In this document: piece after piece, positions 13,337 through 26,114 of the stretch | Layout: every line of letters starts with the position of its first letter | Numbering within the stretch: the first letter of the stretch is position 1 | Origin: Avibacterium sp. 20-132 | GTDB taxonomy: Bacteria > Pseudomonadota > Gammaproteobacteria > Enterobacterales > Pasteurellaceae | Assembly: GCF_023611925.1 (NCBI RefSeq) | Contig: NZ_CP091456.1 | Location: 992,001-1,056,000 of the forward strand | DNA: 64,000 nt | Direction: 5' to 3' | Made by a program: the position numbers and the translations under genes | Notes under the pieces: model-generated | Database searches by the model: none | Told to the model about the DNA's origin: nothing | Seen by the model: the letters and a program-made list of their open reading frames with translations, nothing else

Positions 13337-14560
13337 ATGGAAATTATTTTAGGTATTGCAATGTTCACGATTGTGGTTTTAGCTTTAGCAGCAATTATCT
13401 TGTTTGCTAAATCTAAGCTAGTAAACTCGGGGGACATTACTATTGAAATTAATCACGATCCAAATAAAGCCATTCATTTACCAGCAGGTGGAAAATTATT
13501 AGGCGCATTAGCCAGTAAAGGGATTTTCGTGTCTTCTGCTTGTGGGGGCGGTGGCTCTTGTGGTCAGTGTGTGGTGAAAGTTACAGAAGGTGGTGGAGAT
13601 ATTCTACCTACTGAACTTTCCCATATCTCAAAACGTGAAGCAAAAGAAGGTTATCGCCTTGCTTGTCAGGTTAATGTCAAAACCAATATGCAAATTGAGT
13701 TACCTGAAGAAGTCTTTGGCGTGAAAAAATGGGAATGTACCGTTATTTCTAACGATAATAAAGCGACCTTCATTAAAGAGTTAAAATTACAAATTCCTGA
13801 AGGGGAAGAAGTCCCATTCCGTGCGGGGGGGTATATCCAAATTGAAGCTGAACCGCATACGGTATATTACAAAGACTTCGATATTCCAAAAGAATACCAC
13901 GAAGACTGGGATAAATATGACCTATGGCGTTATGTTTCAAAAGTGGATGAGCCTATTGTACGTGCTTATTCAATGGCTTCATACCCAGAAGAAAAAGGCA
14001 TTATTATGCTGAATGTGCGTATTGCAACGCCACCACCACGTAATCCAGATGCACCACCGGGACAAATGTCATCTTACATTTGGTCATTAAAACCGGGTGA
14101 TAAAGTCACTATCTCTGGTCCGTTTGGTGAATTCTTTGCCAAAGAAACCGATGCTGAAATGGTCTTTATCGGTGGTGGGGCAGGTATGGCACCAATGCGT
14201 TCACATATCTTTGACCAATTAAAACGTTTGAAATCTAAACGTAAAATGTCTTTCTGGTATGGGGCGCGTTCTAAACGTGAAATGTTCTATGTGGAAGATT
14301 TCGATACCTTACAAGCAGAAAATGACAATTTCCAATGGCACGTGGCACTTTCTGATCCATTGCCTGAAGATAATTGGGATGGTTACACCGGCTTTATCCA
14401 CAATGTGCTTTATGAAAACTATCTAAAAAATCACGAAGCACCAGAAGATTGTGAATACTATATGTGTGGACCACCAGTGATGAATGCTGCCGTAATCAAA
14501 ATGCTTAAAGATCTAGGCGTTGAAGATGAAAACATCTTACTAGATGATTTTGGTGGTTGA
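13337..14560 (+). CDS. nqrF: Na+-NQR subunit F (NADH dehydrogenase, Fe-S and FAD subunit)
   Basis: The product has 407 residues. An N-terminal helix is followed by a ferredoxin domain with 2Fe-2S ligands in [12 protein letters not shown] and RLACQV (about 67-112). The FAD motif RAYSMASYP is at about 210-218, and the NAD-binding motif [13 protein letters not shown] is near 278. It oxidises NADH and passes electrons to the membrane subunits. A hairpin terminator follows directly. Confidence 0.97.
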   Translation: MEIILGIAMFTIVVLALAAIILFAKSKLVNSGDITIEINHDPNKAIHLPAGGKLLGALASKGIFVSSACGGGGSCGQCVVKVTEGGGDILPTELSHISKREAKEGYRLACQVNVKTNMQIELPEEVFGVKKWECTVISNDNKATFIKELKLQIPEGEEVPFRAGGYIQIEAEPHTVYYKDFDIPKEYHEDWDKYDLWRYVSKVDEPIVRAYSMASYPEEKGIIMLNVRIATPPPRNPDAPPGQMSSYIWSLKPGDKVTISGPFGEFFAKETDAEMVFIGGGAGMAPMRSHIFDQLKRLKSKRKMSFWYGARSKREMFYVEDFDTLQAENDNFQWHVALSDPLPEDNWDGYTGFIHNVLYENYLKNHEAPEDCEYYMCGPPVMNAAVIKMLKDLGVEDENILLDDFGG

Positions 14561-14579
14561 TAACTGCTTCACGACAAAA

Positions 14580-14609
14580 AAGAGCGGTCAGATTTCTGAC
14601 CGCTTTAAC
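14580..14609 (+). terminator. Hairpin after nqrF
   Basis: The stem AGCGGTCAGA pairs with TCTGACCGCT around a 2-nt centre and is followed by T-rich sequence. It lies 20 bp past nqrF and before apbE, so apbE and nqrM are probably expressed at a lower level by read-through or from a weak promoter of their own. Confidence 0.65.
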
Positions 14610-14643
14610 CATTTTTAGCCAAACCAAAATGAGTGATTGCCTA

Positions 14644-15687
14644 ATGCGAAGAAAATTAAAATCCGTTTATGCTTGGAGTATGGGAATACTTTTGGCTTGC
14701 TGCTTAACCGCCTGCCAAAAAGATCCTGAAATTGTGACCTTAAGTGGGAAAACAATGGGAACAACCTACCATATCAAATACATCACTGAGGAAGGCTCAC
14801 AATCGGTTACCGATACACACGAGGGGATTGAACATATTTTAAAAGACGTCAATGATAAAATGTCCACTTATATTCCGACTTCTGAATTAAGTCGCTTTAA
14901 TCAAAATCGTCAAGTTAATACGCCCATTGAAATTTCAGCCGATCTTGCCAAAGTGATAGGTGAAGCCATTCGCTTAAATAAGGTTACACAAGGTGCATTA
15001 GATGTTACCGTAGGCCCCTTGGTGAATTTATGGGGATTTGGCCCCGAAAAACGCGTGGAAAAAGCACCGAGCCAGCAACAACTTGATGAACGCCGTGCGT
15101 GGGTTGGCATTGAAAAATTAAAACTCAGTGAAAGTGCGGGTAAATTTTACTTAGAAAAGGCTGTGCCAGAACTTTATGTGGATTTATCTTCGATTGCCAA
15201 AGGCTTTGGGGTGGATCAAGTGGCGGATTACCTAGAAAGTTTAGGTATTGGCAACTATATGGTAGAAATAGGTGGCGAAATTCGTGCTAAAGGAAATAAT
15301 AGCGAAAACAAACCTTGGCAGATTGCCATTGAAAAGCCTACCTTTGACGGTTCCAGAAGCGTTGAGCAAGTTGTTGGGCTACATAATTTAGCAATGGCAA
15401 CCTCAGGTGATTATCGCATTTACTTTGAAGAAAATGGCGTGCGTTATTCGCACGAAATTGATCCACAAACAGGGCGTCCAATCCAACATCATTTAGCCTC
15501 GATTACCGTATTAGCGCCGTCATCAATGACCGCAGACGGGCTTTCAACAGGGCTATTTGTACTGGGTGAGGCGAAAGCACTGGATATTGCAGAGCAGCAA
15601 AAACTTGCCGTTTATTTAATTATCAAAACGGAAAAAGGATTTGAGGTAAAAATGTCTTCTGCATTTAAACAACTCATCAACCAATAA
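14644..15687 (+). CDS. apbE: FAD:protein FMN transferase
   Basis: The product has 347 residues from ATG 14644. Earlier in-frame starts read through the nqrF terminator, and ATG 14629 is the only close alternative. The lipobox CLTACQKD puts the lipidated Cys at residue 24. The ApbE domain motifs GKTMGTTYHI, VDLSSIAKGFGVD and ATSGDYR are present. The enzyme attaches FMN covalently to the Thr of NqrB and NqrC, which fits its place in the nqr operon. Confidence 0.95.
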   Translation: MRRKLKSVYAWSMGILLACCLTACQKDPEIVTLSGKTMGTTYHIKYITEEGSQSVTDTHEGIEHILKDVNDKMSTYIPTSELSRFNQNRQVNTPIEISADLAKVIGEAIRLNKVTQGALDVTVGPLVNLWGFGPEKRVEKAPSQQQLDERRAWVGIEKLKLSESAGKFYLEKAVPELYVDLSSIAKGFGVDQVADYLESLGIGNYMVEIGGEIRAKGNNSENKPWQIAIEKPTFDGSRSVEQVVGLHNLAMATSGDYRIYFEENGVRYSHEIDPQTGRPIQHHLASITVLAPSSMTADGLSTGLFVLGEAKALDIAEQQKLAVYLIIKTEKGFEVKMSSAFKQLINQ

Positions 15688-15696
15688 GGGGGAAAT

Positions 15697-15945
15697 ATGG
15701 AACTCTTTTTTATTACTTTCGGCTTTTTCGTCCTCGTTATTTTTGCTATGTCTATTGGCTATATTATTAAACGCAAATCTATTGCAGGAAGCTGCGGGGG
15801 GATCTCCGCGTTGGGATTAAAAAAAGTCTGCGATTGTGATGAGCCTTGCGATAACTTAAAAGCAAAAGTAGAAAAAGGTGAAGTGGACGCATCAGAATTA
15901 GAGCGTTTTAACAAAAGCGAAAATAACTTTTACGAAGTCAAATAA
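15697..15945 (+). CDS. nqrM: NqrM, Na+-NQR maturation factor
   Basis: The product has 82 residues with one membrane segment (about 4-24). A Cys-rich tail ([16 protein letters not shown]) is typical of the NqrM/DUF539 family, which is needed to deliver iron to the NqrD-NqrE centre. It lies 9 bp after apbE. It is the last gene of the nqr block. Confidence 0.95.
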   Translation: MELFFITFGFFVLVIFAMSIGYIIKRKSIAGSCGGISALGLKKVCDCDEPCDNLKAKVEKGEVDASELERFNKSENNFYEVK

Positions 15946-15992
15946 TGCCCCAATGGGGAAACGAAAGTGCGGTAAAAAAATTAAGCAAAATT

Positions 15993-17147
15993 ATGATAAA
16001 ATCAAAAACTTACGAACAATATTTTCCAGCACTCAGTGAAGAACAACGTGCAGAAAACAGTAAAATAAAAGTGATTTGTGGTATGTCTGGCGGGGTAGAT
16101 TCCTCTGTTTCCGCATTTATTCTTCAACAACAAGGCTACCAAGTGGAAGGCTTGTTTATGAAAAATTGGGAAGAGGATGATGATACGGACTACTGCACCG
16201 CAGCAGAGGATTTGGCAGACGCACAAGCGGTTTGTGATAAGCTCGGGATCAAATTACATAAAATCAATTTTGCCGCAGAATATTGGGATAATGTTTTTGA
16301 ACATTTTTTAGCGGAATATAAAGCAGGCCGCACGCCTAACCCTGATATTTTGTGCAACAAAGAAATCAAGTTTAAAGCCTTTTTGGAATATGCGGCAGAA
16401 GATTTAGGAGCAGATTATATCGCCACAGGGCATTATGTGCGCCGTCGAGATCACAATGGCAAAGCGCAATTGTTGCGTGGTTTAGATACGAATAAAGATC
16501 AAAGTTATTTTCTTTACACCTTGAGTGAACGCCAAGTGGGGCAAAGCCTTTTCCCTGTTGGCGAGCTTGAAAAGCCAGTGGTGCGAGCCATTGCAGAAGA
16601 TTTAGGCTTGGTTACCGCCAAGAAAAAAGATTCGACTGGCATTTGCTTTATTGGTGAGCGTAAATTTAAAGATTTTCTAGCCCGCTTCTTGCCAGCTCAA
16701 CCGGGTGATATTAAGACAACGGAAGGCGAGATTATTGGGCGTCATCAAGGCTTAATGTATCATACCTTAGGGCAACGCAAAGGCTTAGGCATTGGTGGGG
16801 TGAAAGGTAAAGCAGAAAATGCGTGGTATGTGGTCGAAAAAGATCTCACAAATAACGTGTTAGTGGTGGCTCAGGGGTTAGATAATTCCGCGTTGCTATC
16901 CAGTGGCTTAATTGCACAACAGCTACATTGGGTAGATCGCCAGCCGATTCGTGAACCATTGCGTTGCACAGTGAAAACACGCTATCGCCAAACGGATATT
17001 CCTTGCCAAATTATCCCAATTAATGATGACAGCATCGAGGTACGTTTTGATGAACCGCAAATTGCGGTTACACCGGGGCAATCAGCGGTGTTTTATCAAG
17101 GTGAAATTTGCCTTGGTGGTGGAATTATTGAACAATCCATAAAATAA
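15993..17147 (+). CDS. mnmA: tRNA-specific 2-thiouridylase
   Basis: The product has 384 residues from ATG 15993; the frame extends to 15945, but an uptake signal lies in that stretch and homology starts at [10 protein letters not shown]. MnmA makes 2-thiouridine at wobble U34. The PP-loop [12 protein letters not shown] is at about 29-40. The catalytic Cys pair is in NPDILCNKE and STGICFIGE. The inverted uptake-signal pair at 17165-17198 follows. Confidence 0.96.
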   Translation: MIKSKTYEQYFPALSEEQRAENSKIKVICGMSGGVDSSVSAFILQQQGYQVEGLFMKNWEEDDDTDYCTAAEDLADAQAVCDKLGIKLHKINFAAEYWDNVFEHFLAEYKAGRTPNPDILCNKEIKFKAFLEYAAEDLGADYIATGHYVRRRDHNGKAQLLRGLDTNKDQSYFLYTLSERQVGQSLFPVGELEKPVVRAIAEDLGLVTAKKKDSTGICFIGERKFKDFLARFLPAQPGDIKTTEGEIIGRHQGLMYHTLGQRKGLGIGGVKGKAENAWYVVEKDLTNNVLVVAQGLDNSALLSSGLIAQQLHWVDRQPIREPLRCTVKTRYRQTDIPCQIIPINDDSIEVRFDEPQIAVTPGQSAVFYQGEICLGGGIIEQSIK

Positions 17148-17164
17148 AAACGCCGCGAAATTCC

Positions 17165-17198
17165 ACCGCACTTTGTTTCTTGTCTCAATAAAGTGCGG
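17165..17198. terminator. Inverted uptake-signal pair between mnmA and waaA
   Basis: ACCGCACTT (17165-17173) and AAGTGCGG (17191-17198) form an inverted pair. Position at the mnmA 3' end suggests a terminator role. Confidence 0.55.
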
Positions 17199-17239
17199 AG
17201 AAGTTCTCGGTTTTCTCGCTATTTAATGAAGAAACGGCT

Positions 17240-18529
17240 ATGTGGCACCGAATTTACACCAGCATAATGTATCTTGTTCAACCGCTTATTTGGTTATTTA
17301 TTTTATTACGTAGCTTCAAAGCGCCCGCTTATCGTCAGCGAATTTTGGAGCGTTATGCTATTTATTCTGCCTCACAAACCCCACCGAAACCGAATGGCGT
17401 GTTAATTCACGCGGCATCGGTGGGCGAAGTCATTGCAGCCACACCGTTAGTGAAAGCGATTCAACGTACTTATCCTGATTTAGCCATCACCCTAACCACC
17501 GTAACGCCAACAGGATCTGAGCGCGTCAAAGCGGCCTTTGGTGAGCAAGTCAGCCATTTTTATTTGCCTTATGATTTACCCAGTGCGATCAAACGCTTTA
17601 TTGGTTTTATTCAGCCAAAAGCTTGCATTGTGATCGAAACCGAAATTTGGCCGAATTTAATTTATCAACTAGATAAACAGCATATTCCTTTTATTATTGC
17701 CAATGCTCGTTTATCTGCCCGATCAGCAAAACGCTATGGCTGGTTGGAAAGCTATATCCAAGCGATCTTAAGTAAAATCAGCTTGATTGCACCGCAAGAT
17801 AACATCAGCGGTCAGCGTTATCTCAAACTGGGCTATAATCCACAAAAGCTCAAACCCACTGGCAATATCAAATATGATCTCGTATTAAGTGAGAGCTTAC
17901 TTACAGAAGCAGAAAAGCTCAAAATCCAGTGGAAACAACAACGCCCTATATGGGTGGCGGCGAGTACCCACGAAGGTGAAGAGAGCCTGATTTTGGAAAG
18001 TCATCGTTTATTATTACAAGCCTTTCCTGATTTATTGCTGATTCTTGTGCCACGCCACCCTGAACGCTTTAATCAGGTGGCGGAACAAATTGAAAAGCAG
18101 CATTTCACCTTTGTTCGCCGTAGTGAAAATCGCGTGCCACAACCCGATACCCAAGTGGTGCTAGGCGACACGATGGGTGAGCTAATGTTAATCTATGCAT
18201 TGGCTGATGTTGCCTTTGTGGGAGGCAGTTTAGTGAAACGGGGAGGACATAATCCACTTGAACCGTTAGCCTTTCAAATCCCCGTGGTGAGTGGCAAATA
18301 TACCTTCAATTTCCCCGAAGTTTACCGCAAGTTAATGGAAGTTCAGGGCTTTGTTGAAGTGAATAATAATGCTGCCGCAATTGCAAGAGCGGTGGAAATT
18401 TTGCTTAATTCCCCCGCCTTGCGTGAACGCACCGGCAAAGCAGGTTATACGGTATTATTAGAAAATCGTGGCGCCTTGCAACGCCTATTAGATTTATTAC
18501 AGCCTTATTTAAGCGAGGAAAGACAATGA
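17240..18529 (+). CDS. waaA: 3-deoxy-D-manno-octulosonic acid transferase
   Basis: The product has 429 residues with an N-terminal membrane anchor (about 9-24). It transfers Kdo to lipid A. The catalytic Glu lies in [13 protein letters not shown] (about 60). The GT30 features [12 protein letters not shown] and [15 protein letters not shown] are clear. Haemophilus enzymes are monofunctional and act with a Kdo kinase, so the number of Kdo units added cannot be read here. It overlaps coaD by ATGA. Confidence 0.95.
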   Translation: MWHRIYTSIMYLVQPLIWLFILLRSFKAPAYRQRILERYAIYSASQTPPKPNGVLIHAASVGEVIAATPLVKAIQRTYPDLAITLTTVTPTGSERVKAAFGEQVSHFYLPYDLPSAIKRFIGFIQPKACIVIETEIWPNLIYQLDKQHIPFIIANARLSARSAKRYGWLESYIQAILSKISLIAPQDNISGQRYLKLGYNPQKLKPTGNIKYDLVLSESLLTEAEKLKIQWKQQRPIWVAASTHEGEESLILESHRLLLQAFPDLLLILVPRHPERFNQVAEQIEKQHFTFVRRSENRVPQPDTQVVLGDTMGELMLIYALADVAFVGGSLVKRGGHNPLEPLAFQIPVVSGKYTFNFPEVYRKLMEVQGFVEVNNNAAAIARAVEILLNSPALRERTGKAGYTVLLENRGALQRLLDLLQPYLSEERQ

Positions 18530-19020
18530 CGACCGTGATTTATCCCGGCACTTTTGACCCTATCACAAATGGGCATTTAGATATTATTGAGCGAAGTGCG
18601 GTGCTTTTTTCAAACGTTTTTGTTGCCATTGCTGCCAGCCCGAGTAAAAAGCCTCTGTTTGATTTAGATAGCCGAGTAAAAATTGCACAGCAAGCCGTGG
18701 CGCACTTGCCAAATGTAGAGGTTTTTGGCTTTGCTGATTTACTTGCCAATGTCGTGAAAGAAAAACACATTCACGCCATTATCCGCGGTGTACGAACCAC
18801 CACTGATTTTGAATACGAACTGCAACTTGCCAGCCTAAACCGTTTATTGACAAAAAATGGAAATGGACAAGGGGTAGAAAGTTTATTCTTCCCTCCAAGT
18901 GAAAAATGGGCATTTGTGTCTTCTACAATGGTGCGAGAAATTCATCTACACGGTGGCGATGTGAGTGAGCTTGTACCGCAAGCCGTGTTGCAAGCAATGA
19001 AAGATCCTATTGAAAAATAA
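18526..19020 (+). CDS. coaD: Phosphopantetheine adenylyltransferase
   Basis: The product has 164 residues. It catalyses the fourth step of CoA synthesis. The nucleotidyltransferase motifs [13 protein letters not shown] (about 8-20) and VSSTMVREI (about 129-137) are complete. It is translationally coupled to waaA, a common Pasteurellaceae pairing. Confidence 0.97.
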   Translation: MTTVIYPGTFDPITNGHLDIIERSAVLFSNVFVAIAASPSKKPLFDLDSRVKIAQQAVAHLPNVEVFGFADLLANVVKEKHIHAIIRGVRTTTDFEYELQLASLNRLLTKNGNGQGVESLFFPPSEKWAFVSSTMVREIHLHGGDVSELVPQAVLQAMKDPIEK

Positions 19021-19033
19021 CAGGATATAAAAA

Positions 19034-19060
19034 TGGGGCGAACTTCCGCCCCACGTTTTA
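19034..19060. terminator. Hairpin between coaD and lacZ
   Basis: The stem TGGGGCG pairs with CGCCCCA around the loop AACTTC. It lies between convergent genes; the T tract on the plus strand is short. Confidence 0.65.
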
Positions 19061-19086
19061 CCTATGCCTTATTTTGCCCATACGCC

Positions 19087-22330
<3,244 letters not shown>

Positions 22331-22685
22331 TAACACAGCCCTTAAAAGGCGATCTCAGTGCTTCAAAAGATTTCCGAACTCCAAATGAGATCTCACCGTA
22401 TTGTAGAAATTGATAAGTCTATAAATAAGTTATCAATAACGTCTTAGAGATAATCTCTGTGAATTATTTATTTTGTTTTTCAGTAAAGATATTAATATTC
22501 ACAATCTGCGAAGGTGGGATTTATTGTAATACTTGTCTTAGTGTTTGAATTAAACTTGATATTGATATAAATAAAGCCCAAGGATTTAAGAATATGTATA
22601 GAGAATGCAGGTGTTAGTCCTTTTCCGTTAGGAAAAAAAGGCTTGGCATATGTGTCAGCGATACGATTTATTTAAAGGAGATAAG
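22331..22685 (+). other. Gene-free decayed segment before cas6f
   Basis: No intact gene is seen in this A/T-rich stretch. A 32-codon frame starts at ATG 22318 (MSIDLTQPLKGDLSASKDF). A second short frame (22571-22672) reads [20 protein letters not shown] before a TAA that sits next to the cas6f ribosome binding site. The second could be the tail of a lost upstream gene, but I cannot match it to Csy1, Csy2 or Csy3. An inverted repeat GATCTCA/TGAGATC lies near 22341-22393. Confidence 0.4.
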
Positions 22686-23282
22686 ATGACCAAGTTTTAT
22701 CAAGAGATTACCTTAATAGATAATGAAGATTATAGTATTAGGGTTCTTTGGGAAAAACTGTATCAGCAGCTGCATATTGCTTTTGCTGACCTTTATAATC
22801 AGCATAAGACTAATCCTACTGGTGTAAGTTTTCCTCATTATCAATACGAGCAGAGAAATAATAAACATTTTGCAACTCTTGGAAATAAAATTCGCCTCAT
22901 CGCCCCAGATGAAGCCACTCTTTCAACGCTGAATGTAGAAAAATGGCTGGCAAGATTGACGGACTATATCCACATCAAAAAGCCAGCTGCCGTGCCTGAC
23001 TATGCGGTGCCAGTTATGGTTAAACGCTATCGCTTCCGCCCGATTGACCAGCAGGCCAAAGCCCACGCAAAACGGCACCAAATCAGCTATGAAGAGGCAC
23101 TGACGCATTGCAAGACTCACCGCAGAGCAGAGCTTCACCCGCCCTTTATCAGAATGAAAAGCGAGAGCAATGCACAATCTTATCCGCTTGTAATTCTACA
23201 AACACGAGCAGATAATTCCGTAAAGGGGGGTTATAGTACCTATGGATTAAGCCATAAAAGCAGCACGGTACCCTCTTGGTGA
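22686..23282 (+). CDS. cas6f: Cas6f (Csy4) CRISPR RNA endonuclease
   Basis: The product has 198 residues from ATG 22686, with AAAGGAG 7 nt upstream. It matches Pseudomonas Csy4 across its length. Conserved positions visible: the catalytic His in LYQQLHIAF (Csy4 His29 position), GVSFPHY, the arginine-rich helix region KRHQISYEEALTH, the SESN segment at the catalytic Ser position, and GGYSTYGL near the C-terminus. Csy4 cuts pre-crRNA 3' of the repeat hairpin and stays bound. It sits directly upstream of a type I-F array, but no cas1, cas3 or csy1-3 gene is in the window. The gene looks intact. Confidence 0.92.
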   Translation: MTKFYQEITLIDNEDYSIRVLWEKLYQQLHIAFADLYNQHKTNPTGVSFPHYQYEQRNNKHFATLGNKIRLIAPDEATLSTLNVEKWLARLTDYIHIKKPAAVPDYAVPVMVKRYRFRPIDQQAKAHAKRHQISYEEALTHCKTHRRAELHPPFIRMKSESNAQSYPLVILQTRADNSVKGGYSTYGLSHKSSTVPSW

Positions 23283-23429
23283 GATCTTAAAAATTAAAAT
23301 ACCTTTTTTAAAGGCGTTTTAATAATTTTATTAAAAACAATAGGTTATAAATAATAAACAAACGATGGGGTAAATTACAAAATTTACTATAACACATTGT
23401 TATAGCTAAATTTTCTAGATAAAATTAAG
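23283..23429 (+). promoter_or_regulatory. CRISPR leader
   Basis: A 147-bp A/T-rich stretch separates cas6f from the first repeat. The degenerate repeat at the far end of the array confirms that this is the leader side. No promoter was assigned with confidence. Confidence 0.6.
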
Positions 23430-23998
23430 GTTATCCATCGCATAGATGGCTTAGAAATAGATTGCGAGTAAGCGCGTCAATTAATCTTTGTTATCCATCG
23501 CATAGATGGCTTAGAAATTTGTGTTGCAATAGTAACAATATGCTTTTGCGTTATCCATCGCATAGATGGCTTAGAAAGCTGCGGTTGCATTGGCGTTACG
23601 TATAACTGCGTTATCCATCGCATAGATGGCTTAGAAATTTATCTTCAAGTTCAATTTCATAGCTTTTCATGTTATCCATCGCATAGATGGCTTAGAAAAG
23701 CGCCAATATCCTCCATCTGATAAGGTGGCTGTTATCCATCACATAGATGGCTTAGAAAATTGGGGCGCGCTTAATGTTGGCTGCAGTAACGTTATCCATC
23801 GCATAGATGGCTTAGAAATAAAAATATTCTTGATGATACCTATCAACGTTGTTATCCATCGCATAGATGGCTTAGAAATCGTAGGTTTGCGACCAGCCAA
23901 TCGACCAGTCGTTATCCATCGCATAGATGGCTTAGAAAATATCTTCAATTTTGGAAGAGTGTAGCCCCATGTTATCCATTGCATAGATGGTTTAGAAG
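23430..23998 (+). CRISPR. Type I-F CRISPR array, 10 repeats and 9 spacers
   Basis: The repeat is 28 bp, begins GTTATCCATCGCATAGATGG and ends CTTAGAAA. Repeats start at 23430, 23490, 23550, 23610, 23671, 23731, 23791, 23851, 23911 and 23971. Spacers are 32 bp except the fourth (33 bp, 23638-23670), all different. The hairpin CCATC-gcata-GATGG has the 5-bp stem and 5-nt loop of I-F repeats and the tail matches the I-F 5' handle, fitting Cas6f. Repeat 6 has one change (C-A-C in place of C-G-C) and repeat 10 has three (T, T and a final G), so the leader end is at 23430. The spacers cannot be matched to targets here. Confidence 0.98.
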
Positions 23999-24000
23999 TC

Positions 24001-24610
24001 ATAACTATTATTCTTCTGTAACTCCAAGCCCAAGTGCGTTCAATCGGATTAAGGCTAGGGCTGTAAGACGGGAGTCAGAGAATCGTGTGCCCCGTGGTTT
24101 TATCAATGCTTTTGCGTCTGAACGTTTGTGAAAATCCGAGTTATCCATCGCAATGACTTTAGTACCGCGAAGTTGCGGAAGCAATCGCTGTTTGACCAGT
24201 GATGAAAAACATCATTATTGATACCACAATCATAAAGCCTACAGCAAAAAGCTGTTGATTGAGCTCTGCTTCAATGGCATTACTCTGATGTTTACGTTGT
24301 CAGTTTTCGTGACTCAGTCAAGGCTGACACTCTTTGAGTGTTGCCATATGGTTTATTGTCCTACATTTTGAAACCACTTTGATCTAACTAAATGATCTTT
24401 CTTCCATTTTTTCAAATAATTCAAATTTATTAACAAAAGAGGCACGTTTCTCAGCACTTTCTTGAGGATGGGTTAACGTCTTTTTTTACGTGTTATCTCT
24501 AACCTTTTTAAAGCAAATCGAGCTGCCTAAACGCTGTACTCGTTGCCATTGATAATCATTGGGATAATCTTCAACATCCGCTTTAAGAAGGTTGTTATCA
24601 ATGTACAAAA
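24001..24610 (-). pseudogene. IS630-family transposase pseudogene, downstream copy
   Basis: On the minus strand with several frameshifts and stops, the stretch reads, from 24610 down: LLKADVEDYPNDYQWQRVQR (helix-turn-helix domain), THPQESAEKRASFVNKFELF, KHQSNAIEAELNQQLFA, NNDVFHHW, then VIAMDNSDFHKR with the second catalytic Asp. The end is RFSDSRLTALALIRLNALG, a frameshifted form of the usual region before the catalytic Glu. It starts 2 bp after the last degenerate CRISPR repeat. No terminal inverted repeats could be picked out. The copy is near full length but dead. Confidence 0.8.
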
Positions 24611-24841
24611 TATACGCGAATTTTTGCGAAAAGTGCGGATGAAAAAGAAAATTTGTGAGAACGATTACAGGGAGTAAAATTCAATTTGCGGCAACAATAT
24701 GAAATGAGAAAAACAGGCAAATAACGCAGTGAGCCTACATTAATAAAGGTTTTTTTGCTATATTAACTCACTTTGATTTTCCATAGGGTATGCTTTTACT
24801 CCTAAAGGAGTAGGAGATGAAGAAATAAAAAAGAGAAGGAT
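24611..24841 (+). promoter_or_regulatory. gltS upstream region
   Basis: The stretch holds a possible -10 (CTATATTAA near 24757) and the small hairpin CTCCT-aaa-GGAG at 24799-24811, which falls in a 7-codon frame (ATG 24790 to TAG 24813). The true gltS ribosome binding site is GAGAAGGA just before ATG 24842. One imperfect uptake signal (AAGTGCGGA) lies near 24632. Confidence 0.35.
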
Positions 24842-26050
24842 ATGGTTTTTGATACTTATGAAACATTGGCGTTAGCCTGTTTAGTTTTATTGTTGGGGTA
24901 TTTTTTAGTCAAACGTGTTCGTTTATTGAATCACTATAATATTCCTGAGCCGGTTGTAGGCGGTTTTGTAGTTGCAATCGTTTTAACGGGCGTTCATCAA
25001 TTCTGGGGATTAAGTTTCAGTTTTGATACGGATTTACAACGTACAATGATGCTAACTTTCTTTACTTCTATCGGTTTGAGTGCGAATTTTTCTCGCTTAA
25101 TCAAAGGCGGAATGCCGTTAGTAATGTTCCTTTTTGTTGCAGCGGGATTAATTGCATTACAAAACACGGTAGGCATTTTCAGTGCAATGGCATTAGGCTT
25201 AGATCCCGCTTATGGCTTGTTAGCCAGTTCCGTGACCTTAACCGGAGGACACGGTACGGGGGCGGCTTGGGCCGATGCGTTGGCAGCACGTTTTGGTATT
25301 CAAAGTGCGACAGAATTAGCAATGGCTTGTGCTACTTTCGGTTTAATTTTTGGTGGGGTTATCGGCGGGCCGGTGGCGAGCTTTTTACTTAAGCGTTTAC
25401 ACCGTAAAGAAATTCCTGAGGATGAAAATTTAGATGATGTGGAAGAGGCGTTTGAAAAACCCGTGTATCGCCGTAAAGTCAATACGCGTTCAATTATTGA
25501 AACAATTACGATGTTATCGATTTGTTTGTTTATTGGACAACAATTAGATTTATTGGCGAAAGGCACCGCATTTCAACTTCCAACTTTTGTATGGTGTTTG
25601 TTTACTGGAGTGATTGTGCGTAATTCTTTATCTCATCTGTTTAAATTTAAAGTGGCGGAAGAGGCCATTGATATTTTGGGAAGTGTCGGACTTTCGATTT
25701 TTTTAGCCATTGCATTGATGTCGCTCAAATTGTGGGAATTAGTTGGCTTAGCATTGCCAATTTTAGTGATCTTGCTCATTCAAGTGGCAGTAATGGCGTT
25801 ATATGCTATTCTTGTTACTTTCCGAGTGATGGGGAAAGATTATGATGCTGTGGTACTGAGTGCGGGGCATTGTGGCTTTGGTTTAGGGGCAACGCCAACT
25901 GCTGTTGCGAATATGCAGGCGGTAACGTCTCACTATGGGCCTTCTCACAAAGCTTTTTTGATTGTGCCAATGGTGGGGGCATTTTTTATTGATATTCTTA
26001 ATGCGAGTTTACTGAAGCTTTTTGTGGAAGTGGTCGCGATATTCCATTAA
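24842..26050 (+). CDS. gltS: Sodium/glutamate symporter
   Basis: The product has 402 residues with about ten hydrophobic segments in two inverted halves. The GltS features IPEPVVGGFVVA, LTGGHGTGAAWADALAARFG and the second-half counterpart SAGHCGFGLGATPTAVANMQ are clear. It imports glutamate with Na+, and the NQR pump in this window would supply the gradient. It shares a bidirectional terminator with coaA. Confidence 0.95.
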   Translation: MVFDTYETLALACLVLLLGYFLVKRVRLLNHYNIPEPVVGGFVVAIVLTGVHQFWGLSFSFDTDLQRTMMLTFFTSIGLSANFSRLIKGGMPLVMFLFVAAGLIALQNTVGIFSAMALGLDPAYGLLASSVTLTGGHGTGAAWADALAARFGIQSATELAMACATFGLIFGGVIGGPVASFLLKRLHRKEIPEDENLDDVEEAFEKPVYRRKVNTRSIIETITMLSICLFIGQQLDLLAKGTAFQLPTFVWCLFTGVIVRNSLSHLFKFKVAEEAIDILGSVGLSIFLAIALMSLKLWELVGLALPILVILLIQVAVMALYAILVTFRVMGKDYDAVVLSAGHCGFGLGATPTAVANMQAVTSHYGPSHKAFLIVPMVGAFFIDILNASLLKLFVEVVAIFH

Positions 26051-26072
26051 ACGGGAGTCGATTGATATAAAT

Positions 26073-26109
26073 AAAAAATCGTTGTTAATCAAACTTAACA
26101 ACGATTTTT
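26073..26109. terminator. Bidirectional terminator between gltS and coaA
   Basis: The stem AAAAATCGTTGTTAA pairs with TTAACAACGATTTTT around a 6-nt loop. A and T tracts on both sides serve both convergent genes. Confidence 0.9.
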
Positions 26110-26114
26110 CATAT

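Noticed and set aside
23725..24002. Open frames on both strands across the CRISPR array (repeated IHRIDGLE or SKPSMRWIT units)
   Set aside because: They are translations of the 28-bp repeats and spacers; the regular 60-bp period and direct repeats show an array, not a repeat protein.
24790..24813. Seven-codon leader ORF before gltS as an attenuator
   Set aside because: Too short to separate from chance, and the hairpin has only five base pairs and no T tract.
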